Shown here: in pieces, positions 36,401-44,643 of the stretch
Layout: every line of letters begins with the position of its first letter
Numbering within the stretch: the first letter of the stretch is position 1
Source of the DNA: Lumbricus terrestris
Taxonomy: Eukaryota; Annelida; Clitellata; Crassiclitellata; Lumbricidae
NCBI GenBank assembly: GCA_949752735.1
Contig: OX457053.1
Coordinates: 5,366,281 to 5,430,280, forward strand
Length of the DNA stretch: 64,000 nt
Reading direction: 5' to 3'
Position numbers and translations under genes: made by a program
The notes under the pieces: generated by a model
Seen by the model: the letters and a program-made list of their open reading frames with translations, nothing else
What the model was told of the DNA's origin: nothing
Databases searched by the model: none

Positions 36401-37137
36401 CCGATCATGCTACCAATCTGCTTCGTGAAACCTGCAATGGCTGCATGTCACCCAGCGCATAGCATGCCTGATCACATATAAAATCACTGCATAGACTTAA
36501 ATGGTAGGCAACCGGCTAGGATCCTCGTCAAGTTATAAGTTCCACGATCATCTATGAGGTTCAGGACTCACTGCATGGAACAGTCTTCCTTACCATGTGA
36601 AGATGCACTGTCTCTGGAGGAATTTAAATCAAAACTCAAGATGTGTTTAAAACAATCTTTTAACTGCCATTATCTTTTTGAACTCATGTACAGCGCCGTT
36701 GGCTTCGACTGAGCTACGGCACTATATAAATATTTTTATTATTTTTATTATTATTGGAACACGATGCTTCTATTTCCTGTAACTTGAATTGAGCAGTAAG
36801 GAAAAATTTCATGGGCTGTCTTAACTTTTCTGGTGGCCTGAATATTTTAGATGGTGGTGAAATTGCCAATGATGCTGAAGACTCCGGCCAACGTGTTGAA
36901 AGTATTCGGGATGATGTTGATTATGCAGCCGTTGTTTTGGGAAGTAATGCACCTAACCCAAATGAAACACCGGTCAAAGTTCCTGCCAGTGGTGTACATG
37001 ACCCAAACGAAACGCCGGTCAAAGATATTTTGGAGATTCCACAGATTGATTTGACGCAGAAGACAGGCGATGATGAAGATCAGTGGAATGATCCATGTGT
37101 TTCGGTAACTAAATGTGATCATCGGGACATCAGATGA
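7314..37137 (+). CDS. TNF-receptor-like transmembrane receptor with C-terminal CARD (14 coding exons)
   Basis: Coding exons: 7314-7455, 8257-8406, 9408-9539, 10148-10220, 11320-11375, 12071-12128, 12960-13039, 15004-15084, 20177-20203, 21167-21751, 33484-33636, 34747-34889, 35217-35400, 36851-37137. The lengths sum to 2151 nt (716 residues plus stop). Every junction has AG/GT and matching phase. Layout: signal peptide (about 1-21), TNFR cysteine-rich repeats (24-183), transmembrane helix (about 204-222) with a basic stop-transfer end, Ser/Gly/Pro-rich tail, CARD (about 513-613) and acidic C-terminus. TNFR proteins bind trimeric TNF-type ligands outside the cell; CARDs self-associate in apoptotic and inflammatory assemblies. 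By inference this is a cell-surface receptor that signals by CARD-CARD contact. The start was chosen because an acceptor lies 9 bases upstream and a clear signal peptide follows. The weakest points are the exon 13 donor (gttggc) and the 11.7-kb intron 10. Confidence 0.85.
11790..11935 (+). mobile_element. Degenerate copy of the tRNA-derived SINE
   Basis: Gcctgaggtgtggggtatg through gcgagttcgagtccacctc keeps the box A/box B spacing of the other SINE copies, then ctcagcaagtccttcacttg matches the central domain. The tail is lost. It lies in the receptor intron between exons 5 and 6. Confidence 0.6.
12071..13039 (+). CDS. Stalk exon 6 and transmembrane exon 7 of the receptor
   Basis: Exon 6 (12071-12128) encodes a short Gly/Pro-rich stalk (EKKTESVADPGGGFPGWAV). 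Exon 7 (12960-13039) encodes an uninterrupted hydrophobic run, ALIVFLLLLFVVVLVLCIG, then RKKYGKW, a typical single-pass helix with basic cytoplasmic residues, giving type I topology. Both exons have strong acceptors (cattttgtag type and atgtttcag) and donors (gtaagt, gtgagt), and the phase 2 junction between them fits exactly. Confidence 0.85.
12166..12440 (+). mobile_element. LINE ORF2 C-terminal fragment
   Basis: The plus frame ending near 12431 encodes SFTVISPSFWNMLPSTLR and FLPQFRKCLKAILF, the usual LINE end blocks, followed by gtgcctctggtcag and ggtgctatataac, the tail. Intronic in the receptor gene. Confidence 0.6.
12570..12850 (+). mobile_element. LINE ORF2 C-terminal fragment
   Basis: Encodes RHDLLVPRSRAATAHHCGFA and GPLLWNDLPAIIRA, then gagtgcctctgattag and gagatgcgctaaac, a decayed tail. 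It is a second, separate truncated copy directly after the one at 12166. Confidence 0.65.
13859..14841. mobile_element. 983-bp mariner/Tc1-like non-autonomous element with about 200-bp inverted repeats
   Basis: The ends are CAGGGTGGGCCAGCATAAAT and its complement, flanked by TA (13857-13858 and 14842-14843), the Tc1/mariner target duplication. The inverted repeats remain nearly identical for roughly 200 bases (through the cgctagctacc block on both sides). The interior of about 500 bp has no transposase frame. It lies in the receptor intron between exons 7 and 8. Confidence 0.85.
15004..21751 (+). CDS. Cytoplasmic linker exons 8-10 of the receptor
   Basis: Exon 8 (15004-15084) encodes a CxxC-containing, Ser/Pro-rich piece (WCRKCSPSSYNPRSSSG). 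Exon 9 is only 27 nt (20177-20203; TPSTEETVA). Exon 10 (21167-21751, 585 nt) encodes a low-complexity tail rich in Ser, Gly, Asn, Gln and Pro. It has a membrane-proximal Cys triplet (LAKYCCCKQSSHSS) and Gly/Pro repeats (SSPDGPPPGGSGGQPAS). No folded domain is visible. The Cys triplet could be palmitoylated. All three exons are symmetric (phase 1 to phase 1), so each could be skipped without a frameshift. The assignment rests on phase and splice sites, not homology. Confidence 0.7.
15231..15519. mobile_element. Probable decayed hAT-type MITE
   Basis: Starts CAGTGGTTTTCAACC and ends GGAGAACAACTG, weak inverted repeats of the type used by the 35523 and 41916 elements. I could not find a matching 8-bp duplication, so the ends are uncertain. 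Confidence 0.35.
15560..15850. repeat. Fold-back repeat with a third arm beyond the LINE
   Basis: The sequence cctcagaataatcttcgcgt (about 15567) is the inverted form of gtggagataggtgaagataa (about 15808). A third arm, gtggagatacgtgagaataa, occurs near 17537 in the same direction as the second. The pattern looks like nested or broken palindromic DNA elements that the LINE at 16117 later entered. Confidence 0.5.
16117..17492 (+). mobile_element. CR1/L2-like LINE, 5' truncated, with reverse transcriptase core and target duplication
   Basis: The open frame to 17434 covers reverse transcriptase motifs: ALYDVSSAFDMVDHDILL, GVPQGSVLGPLLF, and the catalytic FADDVQAF. The C-terminal blocks follow (SRIDYCNSLLIGLPKV, IGPSLWNSLSPSVRS, FFSRGLAHWERL, stop). 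The 3' tail is gagcgcctctgaacgg, gaggcgctttataaatg and an ACAAT pentamer repeat. A 9-bp duplication, ATAGTTCCG (16108-16116 and 17493-17501), marks the insertion. The endonuclease and 5' part are missing, so the copy is dead. Its tail is the prototype of many fragments in this window. Confidence 0.9.
18375..18426. repeat. TA dinucleotide microsatellite
   Basis: A run of alternating TATATA inside the receptor intron between exons 8 and 9. The remainder of 17600-19800 shows no gene or clear element. Confidence 0.9.
19828..19940 (+). mobile_element. LINE tail fragment
   Basis: Aactaaacttaaaactgttc, then gagcacctctgagtat and ggagcgctatataaatgtcc, then a GAAT repeat. The same arrangement occurs at 59265-59350 and 44240-44320. 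The segment at 20330-20390 is a similar but shorter tail. Confidence 0.6.
22125..22284 (-). mobile_element. LINE 3' end interrupted by the LTR element
   Basis: Minus-strand LINE tail (aaagcgcttctctctgcaag, agaagcgctccc) and ORF2 end. It appears to continue after the LTR element at 32253, so the LTR element landed in an older LINE copy. An AT microsatellite precedes it at 22112-22132. Confidence 0.6.
22285..24745 (+). repeat. 5' long terminal repeat (contains the Gag start)
   Basis: Starts TG and ends CA. It contains a TATA-like taataaaagag near 22941 and, just after it, a duplicated block (gcgcataggatctcaggg and gcgcacaggatctcaggg, about 22978-23046) at the likely transcription start. The Gag ATG at 23984 lies inside the repeat, so the first 254 Gag codons are LTR sequence. 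Confidence 0.85.
23984..27139 (+). CDS. Gag-like polyprotein of the LTR element
   Basis: 1,051 residues. The first ATG with good context is 23984 (MDNSRASTPAQPSRPSSSLE). Residues about 20-135 form a long coiled coil built from repeats (AISSVQSNVSDAISSVQ). Residues about 240-600 are disordered and Pro/Arg-rich. About 630-790 is a Ty3/Gypsy-type retrotransposon Gag domain (SFSGKTDVETFLRKFSVCAR, then a T-W-x-x-L-x-x-R-L-R-E-R-Y-G pattern). A second coiled coil follows (about 820-845), then three CCHC zinc knuckles at about 886, 918 and 1007 (CFLCHRLGHLSSAC, CFECSATDHIARLC, CFYCDDSSHLLRSC), each C-x2-C-x4-H-x4-C. Gag assembles particles and packages RNA. The frame is long and intact and is followed by no pol frame. 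Confidence 0.9.
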   Translation: MDNSRASTPAQPSRPSSSLEGVMEAITSMHSSMQTNAKSTHEAMTSMQSFMQSFMQSSIETNARDTQEAIATVEFNVLAVQSNVSDAISSVQSNVSDAISSVQLNVREEISAVRDNVREALTEVVSRLERLETSPVPKPAVDLNPGYLTAITTADAPYHSTIGLEETLGARPKDFAHPGILRRSDRLASRPPISYRESGSRNNWPPFHRWDSNPEVTSSCPPSISRARPQQHAVPSGEDPEVATPGRPIGAGVTIGPSQWGQISSRDFGDDRFEEETDYARTGEMAMSFERRKEREFADNVEIMSDDGSVDIEISKIMESRPKTVKIMDNRMHAAQQPEFRNLDMNKPIANKLSREGGDKVNPAPLASSSLPHVEYPRPDPQWRLQAPLAHVDQQRVEMAPSRVDFTQPASVMPTYQSMPDCVLDGRATSTMVGRDYARPDLPPGPAAMATVDWMQPYARPDHSNMPWRYAPTYTPSALYGSSDNRVWVDPLRCPDSFRPSDAVFPRWPTVVESARMSSCLGAQNFGFSRDAELPRCQAVMKSTPLERNETTADNKATSAVGETNALAPTYVSVGPIKIVPTTTVATQTTGDWELPSISSKGTVKELEPTASATAKEGEVKQSSTSPPKPTQFLKLGSFSGKTDVETFLRKFSVCARNNRWTDEERLNQLVVSLVEPATHLLSESNADSLDTWTALVQRLRERYGNAEQQALFQTQLSTRKQKVDEDMGVLVDDIRRLSTRAYPGSSTAHSEAIAVRAFLDALRDRTLALKIREREPRSLDEAYKVAMRLDGYQKAEDGGHEQQDRRHGRVNAIKEQEEESKVEDLERRMEQMRRQVERLEKKERQPVSAPQYRDNNRGPWRGQNGSTRNEWSNNNGSYGRGTPRCFLCHRLGHLSSACRLRPYVETETEAGPSARRCFECSATDHIARLCPLRQQQQAPPSDNLGQPVGDNHDNPSVGRVFAVRSAPAPSRDQRNGQNQERRSRRSPSSSRRRDSGRNSPREERRCFYCDDSSHLLRSCPLRNGPPEDRIWRMMGEPTGLRPPENLTSAG
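24746..24765 (+). other. Candidate primer binding site inside the Gag frame
   Basis: Immediately after the 5' LTR the sequence is ATTGGTCCCAGCCAGTGGGG. TGG shortly after the LTR end is the usual start of a site pairing with the 3' CCA of a tRNA. I could not match the tRNA. It is translated as part of Gag. Confidence 0.4.
27140..29787 (+). other. Non-coding interior of the LTR element
   Basis: 2.6 kb with no frame of note on either strand, AT-rich, and unusually dense in the palindrome AGGCCT (about eleven copies). No pol remnant is visible. It ends with an inverted repeat (TTTCAGGATCC at 29730-29740 and GGATCCTGAAA at 29757-29767) and a purine-rich stretch at 29769-29787, the likely polypurine tract. 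Confidence 0.7.
29788..32248 (+). repeat. 3' long terminal repeat with a truncated Gag start
   Basis: Copy of 22285-24745 at an offset of 7,503 bases. The Gag start is repeated at 31487 and stays open only to about 32266, where flanking DNA gives a stop after 259 residues. Confidence 0.85.
32500..32945. repeat. Minisatellite, about 42-bp composite unit
   Basis: About ten alternations of gagaaatgagtaaaatcacc and tacaaatgagtaaaatcacc type half-units, with a variant end (gagtatcattactttgag). It starts about 250 bases after the LTR element, in receptor intron 10. Confidence 0.9.
33484..35400 (+). CDS. Exons 11-13 of the receptor: linker and CARD domain
   Basis: Exon 11 (33484-33636) is a Ser/Pro-rich linker. 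Exon 12 (34747-34889) and exon 13 (35217-35400) together form a six-helix CARD pattern: ITKYISRMQRHYNDIL (helix 1), then GHLYQEKVLTRDQQDDIM with the helix 3-4 turn typical of CARDs. SGKAKILCIIQDALLRSG then matches the G-x-A-x-x-LL-x-x-L core, and AAEPFLNALVDPDSRQDAV matches the F-x-x-L end helices. The order and spacing resemble caspase-recruitment domains rather than death domains. CARDs pair with CARDs of adaptors or caspases. The split between exons 12 and 13 is phase 0. Confidence 0.85.
33992..34215 (+). mobile_element. tRNA-derived SINE (best preserved copy)
   Basis: Box A TGGTGTAGTGG and box B GGTTCGAGGTTCAAATCC, spaced as in a tRNA. A central domain with GACCTTGGGCAAGTCCTTCA follows, then the tail gcgcctctgagtagagagag and gaaggggcgctataac, then a CAAA repeat. 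In the receptor intron between exons 11 and 12. Confidence 0.9.
35523..35879. mobile_element. hAT-type MITE (decayed)
   Basis: Starts CAGTGGTTCCCAACC and ends GGTTGGGAATCATTA. The flanks ctacagaa and ctataaaa match at 6 of 8 bases, a worn 8-bp duplication. The interior is related, in reverse, to the element at 41916-42234. It follows the CARD exon. Confidence 0.65.
36500..36760 (+). mobile_element. Non-LTR retrotransposon 3' fragment
   Basis: Encodes the typical end block (HCMEQSSLPCEDALSLEEFK, then SKLKMCLKQSF) followed by ggcactatataaatattttt and a TTATTA repeat. It lies just before the last receptor exon. Confidence 0.6.
36851..37137 (+). CDS. Last exon of the receptor: acidic C-terminal tail
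   Basis: The acceptor (gaatattttag) leads into a 95-codon frame ending in TGA at 37135-37137, in the phase required by exon 13. The tail is rich in Asp and Glu and carries two copies of an eight-residue motif (NPNETPVK, then DPNETPVK) sixteen residues apart. PxExT loosely resembles the PxQxT TRAF-binding motif of CD40 but does not match it. An alternative end exists: reading through the weak exon 13 donor gives a stop at 35421-35423 after WHCASN. Confidence 0.6.
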
Positions 37138-40100
37138 CCACATCCATTCCATGACTTGCTGGTGAGTGAACGATAACCGACGAAGTACAATTGATTTCTA
37201 AAACACTCAAGTTACTAGATTGTAGCGGGTGTGTCATAGTATAGTGGTTAACATTGTTATTTTTATAATTATTATTATTATTTAGAATATTGTGAATTGT
37301 GATTGTAGTGCGACATCTGATTAGATTAGATAGGAATATTTCTCGGGATACAAGCAATTTATGGGAGAGCAAAAATTTATCATTTTCAAAATTGTCTGAC
37401 GGTAAAAATTGAGTTTTTTTATTTGTCTGTTGAACTTCAGCGAGCTATGACGGCCACAAACAAAAGGCTACACACAAAGACATCGGTTGACATCTACTTA
37501 TTTCCGTGAAAAAGTAAAAAGAAGAAACCAAACACTGATGACATTGCTCAAGACTAGCTGCTTGTGAATTTTCAGCTCAATGATTGTATGCTGCTTGATG
37601 ATGTATTATATCAAATTTAATCGAACTTCATTTAATCTCTGGTCATGTTTGTTGAATTGCTCAGGTCTTCTGCGGTGTGTGTATTAAAATCAATGCGAAT
37701 TGATGTTGGCATGATTTAAAGTAGGGCTGGTACTGATTAAAATAATTTTAATCGAGTAATCCAAATTTAATCACCTTTATCAATTAATTTTGAATAATTT
37801 GGTCTGCCTTAAGTAAGTGTGAAAACTGAATAATGTAGTCACTGATTCAATTACTTTTCTTTGTACAAGAATCCTCAGTCTAAATGAGCATTATTAAACA
37901 GTAGTTTTTTGCCATTGTGAATTTTACCATCAGCATTTACATGTACCTTGAATGTGAAATGATCGTTTAATTTTTCACTCAAAAAGCTTCACATTATCAT
38001 CGTTCACCATGAAGTTTACTGTGGAAATGTCTGCTTGACATCGTGAAATAAGTAAATGAAATTAGTAGAAAATTGACAGAGCTAGCCAAAAATTAATTGA
38101 TTAAATTTTAGAGATTAATCGTTAAAATTCGGAGCCCTAGTTTAAAGTTTCTGCTTTCATTGAACGTGGTACTTTTCTGGATGATTGGTGTTTGCAGAGA
38201 ACAGTGCAGCTCAATGAAAATTGGCAGTAAGAGGCAGAATTATAGTTCAAATCAGGTTTTGCTTTTGATTGCATTCTGTTTTGCATCTGTGGGCATTTTG
38301 GGACTTGCTATGGACTTTTTTGCTGCAGTACATGTTGAACCTGCTCAGTAAGACTGTGTTGAATTGATATAAAATGCACCTACCGATTTTGATGTTTTAA
38401 GACTTTGTAATAGCATTTAAGAGTTTTCAAAGAGATTTCCAAAATGAGAGAAACTATGCAATTTGAGATTAAATCTGCAGATACAGTTGATGGTGCTGGC
38501 TGGACTAGACCTGCATAAATTTATGAATGAATGAATGAATTTGACGAACGAGTTGGCAAGCAGTAAGTGCATGCAAGGTCGAACTGCAAGAAAGGTGAAA
38601 TCAATTCCGGTGCAAGATTGAATTTTTATTCTGTGGTTCAGTGGTTTTGTTGTACATCAGGTGTTTACTCAGGCCTGCATAAAGTTTTAGTATAAGATTC
38701 TCATTATTTATGGTTTTAAATTGTAATATAAGAGATGAATTGCAACTGAAATTCTGCGATAAATACTGCTATTGCCAGATGTTGCTACTTTTTTTCTCTC
38801 TCACTTTGCTGGGAAGCTGTTCTGATGCAATTTAAAAGTGTTTCCGTCACAGTTTCAGCAGCAAGACTTACATGTATTGTAGCATCAGAGTTACTCCAGA
38901 CATTTTCGCTGAATTTAGTACTTTTATATGCTTACTTTGAATGCTTTGTAGTTACGCTTTTCCATGATGAGTCTTTGGTCGGAATTTAGCAAGAACATGG
39001 TAAGGTGCAAGGAGTGGAGATGTGTTGCCATGTTCTCATGTGATTCCAAATAGCTTGACCACCATGATATTAACCATTATTTACTTGTGTTCTGCAGTAT
39101 TAAGTTTGGCTGCTGTTTGTTTGAGCTGTTAATGGGTATAGTCTCAGGTGCTGGTTATATACAATGTCATCTGGCAAGGACTCTGTGTTACAGGCCTGGT
39201 TACTTGTGAACATTTTGTGGTCTTCCATTTCACTCTCAGCCATAGATGTCGACCCACTCAAAATTTCGTTTATAATGCTATAGATTCTGCTTTCAATCTC
39301 CATAGGCATTTTATTTTATTTTGCAAACATAATTATTCGTCAATCTGCCTTCATAGATGTAACTAATAATTATTGAATGCCTTTATTTTGTAAATAAGAT
39401 TTGAAATTTTCCGGAACTTCGATTATCGTCCAAATATTTGTGCTAGGTGGTTAAAGAAGAAGAAACCGGTCCTGCGTATACAGAGTCATCTGGTTAACTT
39501 TAATTTTAGGACAGATTTAATTCCTCTCTGTAGCAACAATGGTTGAATCAAGTTCATTAAACGATTGTAAAGTTTTTATCTGTGTTTCTGAACAAGGCTT
39601 TTATGGTAACAATGCTCCAGTGGGTTTATCAGTAACGGAGGTGAGAAAATGTTTGGTTCGCAGTAATCATAAATTTTAGCATATAGGAATGCACCTGCTT
39701 TGTGTGGTTATTTGGGTGTAATTGAAATCAAACTGCTATGAAAAGAGCTGGAAAAGATATTTTAAATTTTTTCTTCTAATTTTCAATGTTGTTATTTAAG
39801 TAATTTTGGGTCATTATAATTAAATAAAAATTTCACTGACATTTTTTTTATCAATTTTACAGAAATCCATATATTTTATAAAGCAAATAGTTGCTGGTAA
39901 ACTTATTGAATTTTGTTAAAGGTTGTACGAAACTGTGTTCTAGATTCTTGCGATATGAAGACGGCTGCATGCGAGGGCAAATGTTTCATACCAAGGTTCT
40001 GACAAAGAAGAGTTATTGTGGTGTAATATATTTTTCGATTGCATGTTATGATCTGTCAGTTAACAAACTTGTACAAAATTTAAAAGAGTTTTCTATCATG

Positions 40101-41360
40101 GTTGATTTTTAGCGTTGTGCTGTTTTTCATAACGTTGCACAATCTGCCGTGTGCCATTGTTCAAGTGCCTTCATTGTTACGCAGATTCTTTGAAAGATCA
40201 TTTAATTGGGATTCTTTCACAAATCGTTTTCTTAGAAGCAAGCCAAGGATGTTATGTGCCTAAATTTTCTCGTGCTTTACCATTTAACATTGCAGCATAA
40301 GAAAATAAACATTTTATAACATCTGTGCTGATTGTGTGTGTGTTAGCTTCGGTTGTCTGGTCTTATGTGTTATTTTTTTATGTATCACTGGGGCCTTGTC
40401 GACTTTGCCTCATTATTTAAGTTCAGAAATCCATTTTTGTTAAGGTTAAAGGGAACATCATTATCTGATCTACCACTAATCATAAACGTAATTTTGAGAT
40501 CTCTACAACGTCAAATAGAAAGCCGTGTTGCAGAGAACCAAATTATTTACTTGTGCTCACCATGCTTGCATGCCTTTTAACTAACGTTTCGGTGTCTATC
40601 GCTAGTGTAGGCAGTGTAAGCAGATTTTTCGGAATATACAGTGTAGTGACTGTACCACAGAATATACAATACATTGCATAGTTCTATAATTACAGTGTAG
40701 TGCACAGCTTGTAGCACATTGCACATGCGCTCTGGTTATCGTTATTGACTGATGAACCCATTGTTCGTAGTATTATGGAAAGTGTTCGTGCCGATTAGAA
40801 AACACCTTACAAGCTGACTTGGTATGTTGGTGTGATTTGTGTGATATTGGTTGGCTTTCATTGTTACATGTTGCTGTGATTTATTGTTCTGTTACCAGAG
40901 ATCTGCAATATATTTCCATTGTTACGATTTAATTGAGAATCATAATTTCAAATCTAGCTTAAATTTACATACTTTGATTGTCTCCGCAATTAAAATAATA
41001 TGGAATTTTCATTACTTTTGATCAGTGTCTTAGGCAAGTTGTTTTTCTCGGTTAGGTCCGTGAATGTTTTTCTTTATTATGTGTGTGGTCATGGCAGCAA
41101 TAGAGTGCAAGGTTTTGAGACTTGCATGATAATGCTGCTGCTCTTTACAAATACTACTTTCCTGTGTAAATTGCTGGCGATCAGACTTGAATAGTTTCTA
41201 TGTTAGTAATGGGATCACGCTTTGAATAGTTTTATGTTCTCTTTGAATGCATAACATTATTTTATGAAAGCAATACACACGGAAACTCTTTAACTATGTA
41301 AATTGCCTTCTGTTCAAATTTACAGCATCGAGTGATTTAAAAATTTTGCTATCATCTCTG
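37138..41360. other. Intergenic or 3' UTR stretch without recognised genes
   Basis: AT-rich DNA with only short frames that show no domain, coding bias or splice context. It may include the 3' UTR of the receptor. A GAAT microsatellite lies near 38523. Confidence 0.5.
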
Positions 41361-41371
41361 ATTTATTTATT

Positions 41372-41720
41372 TATTAGGAGCACTTTCATGGCACCCCTTC
41401 ATCAGAAGTGCCTCTGACTCAACTTTGGCTAAATAGGACAGTCTTAAGACTGGAATAGAACATGGTGGAGTGACTCCTGGGGAGTAGGCGAAGTTTAACA
41501 AGAAGCTCACTGCAGGGCCAGCGACTGAGAAATCTTGGCACTGCATTGAGGATGTCCGTACAGGTGAATAAAGGAAGTGTCAGCGTTGATCATCTCAGGC
41601 AGAGCAGCAAAGCTGGGGATGCAACGCCACACCAATGCAAAGATCCGGTTTTATTCCGAGGTGAAGGGAACCAATGAACGACAGAAATAGATCTAGTGGA
41701 ACTTCTAAACTTCCATTTTG
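41372..41720 (-). mobile_element. LINE 3' fragment
   Basis: TTTA repeat, then aggagcactttcatggcacc and gaagtgcctctgactcaac, a reversed tail. Decayed ORF2 end sequence follows, with no open frame. Confidence 0.5.
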
Positions 41721-41915
41721 TGCAGCTGCAAGCTAGAATCCATCAACAAATGTAAGTGTGTACAAACTAGTTCTCTGTGGTCAGCAATCTGCTGAGAATG
41801 CCAAGGAACTTTACCTGCTTTAACTCTCATTAGATGACTGAGAACTACATCAGCCTAGCATAAACACTGATACGAATATGAGCCCGTACCACTCAATACA
41901 GCAAGAGCTCTAACT

Positions 41916-42234
41916 CAGTGGTTCCAAACCCTTGGCCCGCCAGGCCTAAAAAATGGCCCTCATCTCTGAAAGAATCAAAAAATATATGCGAAGAAAATGA
42001 CAATTTGGACAGGATAGAGCACATAATTATTTTCAATTACAAATTATTTTATTTTTGATGTCTATAAATAACTCAAACATTCTATATTGATTCAATTATC
42101 ACAATTTTATATGCTTTTAGCTAATTAAATTTTAGCCTTGTGGGCCCTAATGTCCTTCAAACTAATTAAAAGTGGACCTCGTGTCCTCCAACTTAAAAAG
42201 TGACCATAAAGTCAAAAAAGGTTGGGAATCACTG
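41916..42234. mobile_element. hAT-type MITE with 8-bp target duplication
   Basis: 319 bp, from CAGTGGTTCCAAACC to GGTTGGGAATCACTG, flanked by perfect CTCTAACT duplications (41908-41915 and 42235-42242). No coding capacity. Confidence 0.85.
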
Positions 42235-42499
42235 CTCTAACTAGTTATAACTACCTTGTCCGACAGCAGCAAGGTTTACACCTTTGAATGAATGATTGAA
42301 ACAGGAACAACAACATTCTTGTCATTCAAGCAATTCAATTTTCAACCATACATCACATAGATCTGCATCACACACACATAACAAAACAATAGATAATATA
42401 AAAAAAACAAAGAGATAAGCCGAACGTCATTGTTAGCAGTCAACCCGCGACCAACTGGTCCCGATATTGTTTACTTAAAATCCTCCAATAACGAGGTTC

Positions 42500-43055
42500 A
42501 GGCAATAATAATCTGATGATTTTGCTGACAATAACAGAGACATGTTATCACTTTGTAACGACAAAAAAATAACTATAACTTTAAACGTAGAAATCTACAA
42601 CTACCGTAAGCACCCAAAAGTAAAACAAAACAAGTTGCTGCATTAAAAGACGAACAAACTTCACGAAGCGAGTTTAGACAATTTACCCTTGCCCATGGGG
42701 AGTTAATCTACCCAAATGATCTCCTGCAAAATGTAGAGGATGCATTTGACCCTTGCTCATAGGTCATTTTATCAATTGCTGCCTCAAACTAATTCTAATT
42801 ACTTCTCTAGCGCCATTGACCCAGTTCCCAAGGTACCCGCCTCAAGCAAAACCATAAATGAGAAATCAGTTAAAAATCCAATGGGGTAAGCAAGTTGATA
42901 AAGACAAATTGTAAGCTTAACAATAATTTGATGCTTCTTTTTTGACAATAGCAGAGACATCACTTTGCTACGATGAATATAACTAACCTCAAACGCAGAC
43001 ATCTACAGCTAAGCACCCAAAACTAAAACAAAATTCACTGCATTAATCCCTTTTA
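42500..43055. repeat. Diverged direct duplication, period about 400 bp
   Basis: The block with tctgatgattttgctgacaa, aacagagacatg and gtaagcacccaaaagtaaaa (about 42507-42640) returns as tttgatgcttcttttttgac, agcagagacatc and ctaagcacccaaaactaaaa (about 42913-43045). No gene is seen in 42243-44240. Confidence 0.6.
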
Positions 43056-44239
43056 CCCTTGAATTTCTAGTCCTTTATTACCATTACTTTGATCCAACAC
43101 ACACATAGGCAGGGAAACTGATGTTTCTTGGGGGGGCAGGTAACAGATGCACAAACTAATAAATCGGTTTCTCAGGGCAAGAGGTAAATCGACTGCTGCC
43201 TATAATACAAGCCTTACCCTACCAAAAATTTTCCAACGACAAACATCAAGCACCATTCTTCAATTTTCAATCAAATGACGACAGAGGCCAATTCAAAACG
43301 CTGTATCAAGTCAAGCTGTAAACGAAAATCTCACAAAAGTCATGCATTTTAACAATTTGGATGCTTTTCGTATAAACTTGTTTGGGTTATAATGTACTGC
43401 CAGTTTAGATTCTAGCAACACTGCTCATCACAAGCATTGGCATATGCAACCATCATCTAGAAAATTTACACCTAATTTGTCAGTACTGCATTTTGGTTTT
43501 TAACTAAATTTGCACTAAAGATTACACAAGGTGAAACTCAGCAATTTTATTTTAAGTCATAACGGAAAATGGTCTAAATAAATCTGCATAAACATATTTT
43601 CTAAAATTATGATGGTATACTTTATTATGGCGCATCTGTTAAGACATAGTTTTGATATTCTTTTAAATATTTTCAAATATTACAATGAAAAACCTCCACG
43701 GAAAATTCCCATGGTCTTAATTTCTAGTTCTGCATGTTCAAGTGCTCTTGCCTAAAAAATGTGACCATAAACCATTGTGCGTTTCCCCGCCTGCAAAAAT
43801 ATCTCTGGTGCCCGTGCTCAAAAAAGTCTTATGAAACTGCCAATCTAAAATCTATCAATGCTCTATTCTCCAATCACCCATAGAGATATTGTTGTGCAGC
43901 AGGTTTGCACTGCCTCATTATTTGGCTTGCCACAAAATATGCATTGCAAACAAAAAACAAAAAAACAAAGAAAAATCGTAACAACCGTCAAAGAACCAAC
44001 CATGATGACATTAACAACAAATCTAAGTTCATTTTTTAAATACATCAGAACACAACGTGCATCATCGCAACAGGAATTCTGATATAAAGCAGCTAGGTAT
44101 GTGGATCACAAATTTATTTGAGATGGACCACCTTCTAGAAGAAACTGAACACAGTCATACACCAAATGCCATCATATAATGAGACTGCGTAATAATGAAA
44201 TGAGGTTCGCAAGATCTATTACTCGCATACAATGCATCA

Positions 44240-44325
44240 TGTGTGGCTGTGCTGGGAGCGCCTCTGAGTAGGTTTCTTGAAGAGGTGCTATATAAATTCT
44301 CGAAATGAACGAAATGAATTAATGA
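44240..44325 (+). mobile_element. LINE tail fragment
   Basis: Gtgctgggagcgcctctgag, then gaagaggtgctatataaatt and a GAAT-type repeat. Confidence 0.55.
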
Positions 44326-44364
44326 ATGCATAAGATGTTCAACAACTGCACAGTACCAAACAGT

Positions 44365-44495
44365 TCAGCCAGCCAGCCTAAAGAATACCAACAGTTTAGC
44401 CAGCCTAATGACTATCAGAAGTTTAGTCTGCCTAAAATATACCAAAAGATTAGTCAGCCTAAAGAAAACACATCAGTTTAGTCAGCCTAAAGCAC
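44365..44495. repeat. Short tandem array, about 30-bp unit
   Basis: Five imperfect copies of a cagtttagtcagcctaaaga type unit, with tattaccaa or tataccaa spacers. Confidence 0.75.
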
Positions 44496-44643
44496 TAGTC
44501 AAGCAGTTACTTACAAGAGAAAAAAACAAGTGACTAAAAATTAACAAACGAAACAATAACAACGTTACTTCTACTGTTAGTACTCACTGCTTTTTCATTC
44601 AAAGATTGTACAGTACAAAACAATCCAACTGTCTTTGCTTTAA

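Noticed and set aside
37702..38160. Possible exon or regulatory block with taatcgttaaaa type inverted words
   Set aside because: Low-complexity AT repeats without conserved ends or frame.
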